From an uncultured bacterium (lineage in GTDB: Bacteria > Actinomycetota > Coriobacteriia > Coriobacteriales > Coriobacteriaceae): a stretch of 17,264 nucleotides of DNA. A program made the position numbers and the translations under genes. Shown one piece after another: positions 1 to 5,394 of the stretch. Within the stretch, counting starts at the first letter, position 1, and each line of letters begins with the position of its first letter. The DNA is taken from positions 1 through 17,264 of the forward strand of contig CAJMMA010000042.1 of assembly GCA_905214435.1 (NCBI GenBank), written 5' to 3'. The notes below the pieces were generated by a model. That model saw nothing but the letters and a program-made list of their open reading frames with translations. It made no database searches and was not told the DNA's origin.

Positions 1-134
1 CGTAGCCGTCGTCATCCTCGTTCTCGGCACGGATGTAGGGGTCGCGCGGCTTGGGTGCCGGCTTAGGCGCAGGCTTGGGTGCGGCGGGTGCGGCATCGGT
101 CGCCGGCGTGTCCGTCTTGTTCTTGTCTGTCATC
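1..134 (-). CDS. Unidentified protein, N-terminal fragment (gene runs off the left edge)
   Basis: Only the first 44 codons are inside the window, starting at an ATG read from base 134. An AAGGAGA ribosome binding site lies about 7 bases upstream. The visible protein begins MTDKNKTDTPATDAAP, continues with an Ala/Pro/Lys-rich stretch containing three Lys-Pro-Ala-Pro-like repeats, and reaches an acidic segment (RAENEDDDGY). This looks like a flexible, disordered N-terminus of a cytoplasmic protein; there is no signal peptide or membrane segment in this part. It lies downstream of clpB on the same strand, but the clpB terminator separates them, so it is probably transcribed on its own. No family can be assigned from so short a piece. 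Confidence 0.7.
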
Positions 135-186
135 TGCGCATCTCCTTGCATCGCATCCGTTCAACATCATCGATTGTCGCACGAAA

Positions 187-220
187 AAGGGCGGCGGATC
201 CAATTGGATCCGCCGCCCTT
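187..220 (-). terminator. Rho-independent terminator of clpB
   Basis: A 34-base perfect palindrome (arms AAGGGCGGCGGATCC, centre AATT) lies 42 bases after the clpB stop. Read on the minus strand it ends in TTTTT (bases 184-188), the classical stem plus U-tract. The plus-strand side lacks an equally good T-run, so it most likely acts on clpB transcription. Confidence 0.85.
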
Positions 221-262
221 GGCGTTTTGCGATGAGGGGCGGTTTTAAGCCGGTCCCAAAAT

Positions 263-2890
263 CTACTCGGCGTCTGGGACCTCGTAGGTGGCCGTCGGCG
301 TGTTATCGCACACGACGGTAAAAGCACCGTCCTTGTCGACATCGACCGTCACCTGATCGCCCTCGCGCACCGTACCGTCGATGATGGCGGCGGCGATGGC
401 GTCCACGACCTCGCGCTGGACCAGGCGCTTGAGCGGACGGGCACCGAACACGGGGTCCAGGCCGCCCACGGCGAGCATCTGCTTGGCCGCCGGGGTGACG
501 GCAAGCGTCATGCGCTCGTTGGCCAGGCGTGCGCGGACATCGGCAAGCTGGATATCGACGATCTTCTCGATTTGCGCCATGCCGAGCGGATGGAACACCA
601 CGATGTCATCGATACGGTTGAGGAACTCGGGACGGAAGGTCTGAGCCATGGCGGCATCGACCTGATGGCGCATCTCCTCCTCGTCCTTGCCGGACAGATC
701 GGCGATAGCCTTGGAGCCCACGTTGGACGTCATGATGATAATCGTGTTCTTGAAGGACACTTGGCGACCCTGGCCATCGGTTAGACGGCCATCGTCGAGC
801 ACCTGCAGCAGCACGTTAAAGACATCCGGGTGAGCTTTCTCCATCTCGTCGAGCAAGATCACGGAGTACGGACGACGGCGCACGGCCTCGGTGAGCTGGC
901 CGCCCTCGTCGTAGCCTACGTATCCCGGAGGCGCCCCGATCAGACGCTGGACGCTGAACTTCTCCATGTACTCGGACATGTCGATACGCACGAGCGCGCG
1001 CTCGTCATCGAACAGGCACTCGGCCAGCGCCTTGGCGAGCTCGGTCTTGCCCACGCCGGTGGGGCCCAGGAAGAAGAAGCTGCCGATGGGCTTGTCCGGA
1101 TCGGAGAGTCCCGCACGGCTGCGGCGCACGGCCGCGGCCACAGCGGACACGGCCTCGTCCTGACCGATGACGCGCTTATGCAGCTCGCCCTCCAGGCCCT
1201 TGAGCTTGTCGAGCTCGCCCTGCATCATCTTGGACACGGGCACGCCGGTCCAGGCACTCACGACCTCAGCGATCTCATCGGAGGTCACCTGCTCGTTGAG
1301 GCCCTCGCCGTCCTGCTCCTTTTGTGCCTCGAGCGCAGCCTCGGACTCCTGAATCTGCTGCTGCAGGCCCGGAATCACGGAGAAGCGCAGCTCGGACGCA
1401 CGACCCAGGTCGCCGTTGCGCGTCGCGCGCTCCTCTTCGCTCTTGGCCTCGTCAAGCTGGCCCTTAAGCTCCTGCACGTGGTCGATGGCGTTCTTTTGGT
1501 TGAGCCAGCCGGCCTTTTGCACGTTGAGCTTTTCTTGGACCTCGGCAATCTCCTGGCGCAGGGCTTCCAGACGCTCCTTGGAGGCGTCATCGGTCTCCTT
1601 CATGAGCGCCTGCTCCTCGATCTGCAGCTGGGTGAGCTGACGCGTGGTGGCGTCGATCTCGACCGGCATGCTGTCGAGCTCCATGCGCAGGCGGCTTGCG
1701 GCCTCATCGACCAGGTCGATGGCCTTGTCGGGCAGGAAGCGGTCGGCGATGTAGCGATCGGAGAGGTCGGCGGCAGCCACGAGCGCGCTATCGGTGATAT
1801 GCACGCCGTGGAAGATCTCGTACTTCTCCTTGAGGCCACGCAGAATCGAGATGGTGTCCTCGACGGTAGGCTCGCTCACCATTACGGTCTGGAAACGACG
1901 GGCGAGCGCCGCATCCTTCTCGATGTACTTGCGGTATTCGTCAAGCGTAGTCGCGCCGATTGCGTGTAAGTCACCACGGGCAAGCGCCGGCTTGAGGATG
2001 TTGCCGGCGTCCATGGAGCCCTCGGTGGCACCCGCGCCCACGATGGTGTGGAGCTCATCGATGAACAGGATGACCTTACCTTCCGATTTTTGCACTTCCT
2101 TGAGCACGGCCTTCAAGCGGTCCTCGAACTCGCCGCGATACTTGGCGCCGGCGACCAGCGCGCTCATGTCGAGCTCGATAAGGTCGCGGTCGCGCAGGGT
2201 GCTCGGCACGTCGCCGGCCACGATACGCTGGGCGATGCCCTCGACGATAGCAGTTTTACCGACGCCCGGCTCGCCGATGAGCACGGGGTTGTTCTTGGTA
2301 CGACGGGACAGGACCTGAATAGTACGGCGAATCTCGTCGGTACGGCCGATGACCGGGTCGAGCTTGCCGGCGCGGGCGAGGTCGCAGATGTTGCGACCGT
2401 ACTGCTCCAGCGCCTCAAACTGCGTCTTGTCCTCGGCAGACGTCACGCGGTCATCGCCGCGCAGTTCCTCGTAGACTTGCTCGATGCGCTCCTTGGTGAC
2501 GCCGGCGTCGCGCAGCACGCGACCCGCCTCGCCCTTGTCCTCGGCAAGTGCCATCAGCAGATGCTCGGTCACCACAAAGCTGTCGCCCATCTTGGTGGCC
2601 TTCTTCTCGGCCTTTTCGATGACGCGGACGAGCTCGTTGGACAGGCCCATCTGCTGACCCTCGCCCGACACCTTGGGCGCATGGTCGATGGCATCTTGTG
2701 TGGAGCGTGCAAGCTGAGCCGGGTCGGCGCCGATGCGCTCGATGATCACGGAGATATTGCGCTCGCCGGCACCGAGCAGGGCAGACAGCAGGTGAATCGG
2801 CTCCACCGCGCCGGCCTGCGCGTCGGCGGCCGTGCTCATGGCGGTCTGCAACGCCTCGCGCGACGTCATTGCTAGCTTATCGATTCTCAT
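263..2890 (-). CDS. clpB: ATP-dependent disaggregase ClpB (Hsp100)
   Basis: This is a full-length 875-residue ClpB. It is a cytoplasmic AAA+ hexamer that pulls polypeptides out of aggregates and hands them to DnaK/DnaJ/GrpE. Domains in order: Clp N-domain (about 1-145), first AAA+ module with Walker A GEPGVGKT (206-213) and Walker B VILFIDE (273-279), a coiled-coil middle domain (about 405-530) as in ClpB rather than ClpA or ClpX, and second AAA+ module with Walker A GPTGVGKT (609-616), pore loop GYVGY (656-660) and Walker B VILLDE (677-682). A first-ring pore loop KYRG is at 250-253. The start MRIDKLAMTS matches the usual ClpB N-terminus and has a GAGGTGA binding site 5 bases upstream. It is monocistronic, with a promoter whose operator-like repeat is shared with dnaK, suggesting joint control by HspR. 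Confidence 0.97.
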   Translation of the reverse strand: MRIDKLAMTSREALQTAMSTAADAQAGAVEPIHLLSALLGAGERNISVIIERIGADPAQLARSTQDAIDHAPKVSGEGQQMGLSNELVRVIEKAEKKATKMGDSFVVTEHLLMALAEDKGEAGRVLRDAGVTKERIEQVYEELRGDDRVTSAEDKTQFEALEQYGRNICDLARAGKLDPVIGRTDEIRRTIQVLSRRTKNNPVLIGEPGVGKTAIVEGIAQRIVAGDVPSTLRDRDLIELDMSALVAGAKYRGEFEDRLKAVLKEVQKSEGKVILFIDELHTIVGAGATEGSMDAGNILKPALARGDLHAIGATTLDEYRKYIEKDAALARRFQTVMVSEPTVEDTISILRGLKEKYEIFHGVHITDSALVAAADLSDRYIADRFLPDKAIDLVDEAASRLRMELDSMPVEIDATTRQLTQLQIEEQALMKETDDASKERLEALRQEIAEVQEKLNVQKAGWLNQKNAIDHVQELKGQLDEAKSEEERATRNGDLGRASELRFSVIPGLQQQIQESEAALEAQKEQDGEGLNEQVTSDEIAEVVSAWTGVPVSKMMQGELDKLKGLEGELHKRVIGQDEAVSAVAAAVRRSRAGLSDPDKPIGSFFFLGPTGVGKTELAKALAECLFDDERALVRIDMSEYMEKFSVQRLIGAPPGYVGYDEGGQLTEAVRRRPYSVILLDEMEKAHPDVFNVLLQVLDDGRLTDGQGRQVSFKNTIIIMTSNVGSKAIADLSGKDEEEMRHQVDAAMAQTFRPEFLNRIDDIVVFHPLGMAQIEKIVDIQLADVRARLANERMTLAVTPAAKQMLAVGGLDPVFGARPLKRLVQREVVDAIAAAIIDGTVREGDQVTVDVDKDGAFTVVCDNTPTATYEVPDAE

Positions 2891-2911
2891 GGAATCACCT
2901 CTCTTGGGGCG

Positions 2912-2929
2912 GCCGCCCTACGGGGCGGC
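2912..2929 (-). promoter_or_regulatory. Stem-loop in the clpB leader
   Basis: A perfect 7-bp GC stem (GCCGCCC / GGGCGGC) with a 4-base loop lies in the clpB 5' untranslated region, just upstream of the ribosome binding site. An overlapping 12-base palindrome (2907-2918) could compete with it. It may affect mRNA stability or translation; this role is inferred from position only. Confidence 0.4.
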
Positions 2930-2968
2930 TTCACGTTGTTCGAGAAGTATTGTTGCCAGCTTTGCGCG

Positions 2969-3006
2969 ATTATATACATAAATCTAAGTCTCTATATATA
3001 AGATTT
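2969..3006 (-). promoter_or_regulatory. clpB promoter with putative HspR operator
   Basis: A TATAAT -10 box (2969-2974, minus strand) is directly preceded by a 27-base inverted repeat at 2980-3006. On the plus strand it reads AAATCTAAGTC, 5 bases, ATATAAGATTT. Both 11-base arms recur identically, with the same 5-base spacer, in front of dnaK (12392-12418). The repeat covers the place where the -35 box should lie, as expected for a repressor site. It does not match the published HspR (HAIR) consensus of inverted CTTGAGT, so assigning it to HspR is an inference from the shared location on chaperone promoters. Confidence 0.65.
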
Positions 3007-3068
3007 TCTGAGTGATTGAAAGATAGGGAGCAGGTGCGCTCACCCGCTACGGCCCCGTCCCCTTACTA

Positions 3069-3202
3069 TCTCAATCTGTAACATCTAGCGGCTGTTTATG
3101 CTCTAGATGTTACAGATCGAGATGAAATGACCGGCGGCACCCGTTTATCTAAATCTGTAACACCAGGCCCACTTTTAGCGGCCAAGATGTTACAGATCGA
3201 GA
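3069..3202. repeat. Alternating 15-mer array 1 (4 copies, 39-40 bp period)
   Basis: Four copies of TCTC(A/G)ATCTGTAACA lie at 3069-3083 (+), 3108-3122 (-), 3148-3162 (+, one C to A change) and 3188-3202 (-). Starts are 39, 40 and 40 bp apart and the strand alternates each time, so neighbouring copies form inverted repeats around 24-25-base spacers. In the first pair the pairing extends to 21-base arms (3068-3088 / 3103-3123, one mismatch). The array belongs to the same family as that at 4941-5155, and even the spacer with CGGCGGCA is shared between the two. Confidence 0.9.
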
Positions 3203-3211
3203 CAGACCGAA

Positions 3212-3248
3212 AACCACCACAAAGAGGACAGGCACCTTTGTGGTGGTT
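3212..3248. repeat. CCACCACAAAG hairpin, copy B1
   Basis: Perfect 13-bp inverted repeat AACCACCACAAAG / CTTTGTGGTGGTT with an 11-base loop AGGACAGGCAC. It ends 7 bases before the stop codon of the small gene at 3256-3927. Read on that gene's strand it is followed by a short T-run, so it may also terminate that transcript. It is one of four related copies in this patch. Confidence 0.85.
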
Positions 3249-3255
3249 GCAGCCT

Positions 3256-3927
3256 CTATTTACTTGTCGAGCCCGTGCTTCCCGATTCGACGGTCCAGGG
3301 CATCTCATCCTCGAACAGCCATGTACGGGCAGACCCACTATCGCGTGCAGTCTGCGGGTCAGGCAAGCAGGTCTGTTTATAGGCATCTTGGATACACTGA
3401 CCCATAAAATCGTTGAGCTCGGTCTGGTCGCCCTCCATGACATAGGCGACATCGCCGTCCATGATGTAGATGCCCGGCCCCTCATTGCCCTCGTAGCCCG
3501 GATCGTACGAGACATCACATAACTTTGCGCCGTTTGCAGTGTCCAGCTCGATGGAAGAGTGGCATCCGCCAACCATGTCGTTCGCTTTTGCCCGATAGGA
3601 CGCATATCCATACCAGCGCTTAAAGGTTTTGCCCCTGAGCAGCTCGGACGCCCTGTCGATCAGACTAGAATCCGTGGTATAGCGCATAGCCCCAAGCTGA
3701 ATATGTGGATAATTACTAATGCCCAGCGCAGCCGGCTGCTCATCAAAATCAACGGTAATGGTCTCGGGCTTGTCGTCGCCGGTCAGAAGTTCGACAGATT
3801 GAGTCACAGGCTTGACCACCGGCTCCGTCACCGCAGCAGGCAGAAACGCCATGCCGACAGCGCCCATGCCAACCACGGTGATCGCAAGCGCCAAAACAAT
3901 CAATCCAATACGGGCAGGACTTCTCAC
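3256..3927 (-). CDS. Hypothetical membrane-anchored or secreted protein
   Basis: This 223-residue protein matches no family I recognise. The N-terminus VRSPARIG is followed by a hydrophobic segment (about 8-30) typical of a signal anchor or uncleaved signal peptide. The remainder is hydrophilic, with acidic patches and four cysteines that could form disulfides outside the cell. No lipobox is seen. I chose the GTG at 3927 because a GAGGTG site sits 7 bases before it. The GTG at 3966 would lie at or before the likely transcription start, since a TTGGTA-17-TATCAT promoter is at 3969-3997. Base composition is visibly more A/T-rich than that of the neighbouring housekeeping genes, and the gene is flanked by repeat arrays, suggesting accessory DNA. 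It is divergent from the gene at 4162. Confidence 0.7.
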   Translation of the reverse strand: MRSPARIGLIVLALAITVVGMGAVGMAFLPAAVTEPVVKPVTQSVELLTGDDKPETITVDFDEQPAALGISNYPHIQLGAMRYTTDSSLIDRASELLRGKTFKRWYGYASYRAKANDMVGGCHSSIELDTANGAKLCDVSYDPGYEGNEGPGIYIMDGDVAYVMEGDQTELNDFMGQCIQDAYKQTCLPDPQTARDSGSARTWLFEDEMPWTVESGSTGSTSK

Positions 3928-3968
3928 AGCAAAGCACCTCGCAACGCAAACCTTCGCTACCTGCACTA

Positions 3969-3997
3969 ATGATATCGCCAGCCAGCACTATTACCAA
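3969..3997 (-). promoter_or_regulatory. Candidate promoter for the gene at 3256-3927
   Basis: On the minus strand, TTGGTA (3992-3997) and TATCAT (3969-3974) are separated by exactly 17 bases. The predicted start of transcription is about 30-35 bases before the chosen GTG codon. The B2 hairpin (4017-4051) lies just upstream. Confidence 0.5.
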
Positions 3998-4016
3998 AAG
4001 AAGCCGCGCGCTCCTC

Positions 4017-4051
4017 ACCACCACAAAGGGGACAGGCACCTTTGTGGTGGT
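4017..4051. repeat. CCACCACAAAG hairpin, copy B2
   Basis: Perfect 13-bp inverted repeat ACCACCACAAAGG / CCTTTGTGGTGGT with a 9-base loop GGACAGGCA. It has the same orientation as B1 and is followed on the plus strand by TTTTC. It sits in the intergenic region between two divergent small genes, so it is unlikely to be an ordinary terminator for either. Confidence 0.85.
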
Positions 4052-4161
4052 TTTCGACGCTAACGGTCGACCATCTCGCGCCATGAGATTAAACTTGAAT
4101 TGTTCTCTGAACATATCCATTTCTGCCTATCCTCAACAGATCTTTGTCTCGAGGAGCGCAT

Positions 4162-4830
4162 ATGAAGCCGTCTCATTCCACCGGTCGCAACGTCATCGCC
4201 ATTCTCGCCATACCCATCGTGATGCTCTTCCTTATCGTCGCCACGCCCTTTTCCCTTGGCATCGCCTCGCCCTTCGATTTATGCGGAATGGTCGACGCCG
4301 GCTCGCGTGCCACCTCGCTCTCCTTTATCTGTCGCGGCGTGTTCTACGAAGATGGAATTCCCACCGGAATTTGGCGGTCAAAGTTACCGCTGCTCGGAAC
4401 GATTGATGGATGCTTCCCCCATTTTAGCCTTGAACCTCAGACGATGAATTATTTGATCGACGACCAGCCACTCGACTCCATCACCCTCGCCTACGACTAC
4501 GCACCAAACACCGATGAGCGCCACATGAACCAAGTCCTCGACAAGATGCTTGGACAGTGCGGGCTCACCGAGGAGGCCGGTCGAACCATCTATAGCAACC
4601 AGAAATTAAAGCGAACAGAACTCCGCCGTGTCGGAAAAATCAAAGGGCGAAACGGGGCCGCCTACTGGGATGCCTGGGCAACACGCGACAAGGGCGAATT
4701 CGGACACAGCACCTATATGGTCACTGTCTACACCAAAGACGGAATTAAGGACAATGTTGACGATTTCGCGTCATCCAAACTCGGCATCCCCAAAACAACC
4801 AAACCCGCCAACCCGGATGAAATTCTGTAG
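4162..4830 (+). CDS. Hypothetical membrane-anchored protein
   Basis: This is a 222-residue protein of unknown family. After a short basic N-terminus (MKPSHSTGRN) there is one hydrophobic segment (about 11-35, rich in Ile, Leu and Val), so it is probably anchored in the membrane with the rest outside the cell. Four cysteines lie after it. The C-terminal tail is Lys/Pro-rich. The ATG at 4162 is chosen because GAGGAG lies 5 bases before it; a TTG further upstream has no such site. The gene is more A/T-rich than the conserved neighbours. It is divergent from the gene at 3256-3927, with which it shares a layout (one N-terminal membrane segment, cysteine-containing exterior) but no evident sequence similarity. 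Hairpin B3 follows its stop codon. Confidence 0.75.
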   Translation: MKPSHSTGRNVIAILAIPIVMLFLIVATPFSLGIASPFDLCGMVDAGSRATSLSFICRGVFYEDGIPTGIWRSKLPLLGTIDGCFPHFSLEPQTMNYLIDDQPLDSITLAYDYAPNTDERHMNQVLDKMLGQCGLTEEAGRTIYSNQKLKRTELRRVGKIKGRNGAAYWDAWATRDKGEFGHSTYMVTVYTKDGIKDNVDDFASSKLGIPKTTKPANPDEIL

Positions 4831-4884
4831 AGCCGCCCATTAACATGCCGCTCAACGATCACAACAACATCGAGCTCGTCCCCA

Positions 4885-4917
4885 CCACCACAAAAGCGCC
4901 TGTCCCCTTTGTGGTGG
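4885..4917. repeat. CCACCACAAAG hairpin, copy B3
   Basis: Arms CCACCACAAA / TTTGTGGTGG (10 bp) enclose the loop AGCGCCTGTCCCC. The loop is the reverse complement type of that in B1 and B2, so this copy is inserted in the opposite orientation. It lies 54 bases after the stop of the gene at 4162 and is followed by CTTTC, so it could help end that transcript. Confidence 0.8.
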
Positions 4918-4940
4918 CTTTCGGCTCCGGCGCCCCGCCG

Positions 4941-5155
4941 TCTCAATCTGTAATATCTAGCGGACCTTTTAGGTCCCAGATGTTACAGATTGAGACGGAA
5001 TAATCGGCGGCAACTGTTTGTCTCAATCTGTAACAACTACTCGGCAAATTGGGGCCTAGATGTTACGGATCGAGATTGGCCGCGAAGCCCCGTCCGAAAA
5101 TCTCGATCTGTAACAGTAGGCCCGCTTCTAGCAGCCAAGATGTTACAGATCGAGA
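4941..5155. repeat. Alternating 15-mer array 2 (6 copies, exact 40-bp period)
   Basis: Six copies of TCTC(A/G)ATCTGTAACA start at 4941 (+), 4981 (-), 5021 (+), 5061 (-), 5101 (+) and 5141 (-): exactly 40 bp apart and alternating in strand. Every spacer is 25 bases. Copies 5 and 8 each carry one substitution. The first pair extends to 21-base arms (4938-4958 / 4978-4998, one mismatch) and has a nested GGACCT/AGGTCC hairpin in its spacer. The even spacing and alternating orientation differ from CRISPR arrays and from simple tandem repeats. Confidence 0.92.
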
Positions 5156-5162
5156 CAAACCG

Positions 5163-5198
5163 AACCACCACAAAGGTGCCCACTCCCCCTTGTGGCAG
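5163..5198. repeat. CCACCACAAAG hairpin, degraded copy B4
   Basis: The left arm AACCACCACAAAGG is intact, but the right arm (CCCTTGTGGCAG) has changes, and the loop resembles the B3 orientation. It directly follows array 2 with the same short linker (ACCGAACCACCAC) that joins array 1 to B1, showing that the array and the hairpin travel or arose as one unit. Bases 5199-5308 beyond it hold nothing I can identify. Confidence 0.65.
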
Positions 5199-5308
5199 CC
5201 AAAGCGATGCCCGTCTCAAAAAAGAAGCCACCCCAATAAAAAGAGGCGGCATCAAGCAAGTCTATTTATTAGCGTCCCTCAAGACCCAACGAGAACGCAG
5301 AAACGTAG

Positions 5309-5378
5309 CCCGGGGCCACCCTTTGCCGAACGCGACCCTCGCGAAGCGCGTGAGCGGGCGGGAAAGGGTGGCCCCGGG
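5309..5378 (-). terminator. Large hairpin after the hydratase gene, probable terminator
   Basis: Perfect 16-bp arms CCCGGGGCCACCCTTT / AAAGGGTGGCCCCGGG enclose a 38-base GC-rich loop that can itself partly fold. It lies 17 bases past the hydratase stop codon. The minus-strand side has only a weak T-run, so termination or 3'-end protection is likely but not certain. Confidence 0.6.
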
Positions 5379-5394
5379 CGGACAATTAAGTGCG

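Noticed and set aside
2907..2918. GGGCGGCCGCCC palindrome as a protein operator for clpB
   Set aside because: It lies downstream of the promoter within the leader and overlaps a better stem-loop (2912-2929); there is no second copy at dnaK.
3096..3611. Frames of 131-171 codons crossing array 1 and the end of the hypothetical gene
   Set aside because: They read through repeats, overlap the better-supported gene at 3256-3927 in another frame, and lack good start sites.
4941..5155. CRISPR array
   Set aside because: Repeats are only 15 bases, alternate in strand, spacers resemble each other between arrays, and no cas gene is present.
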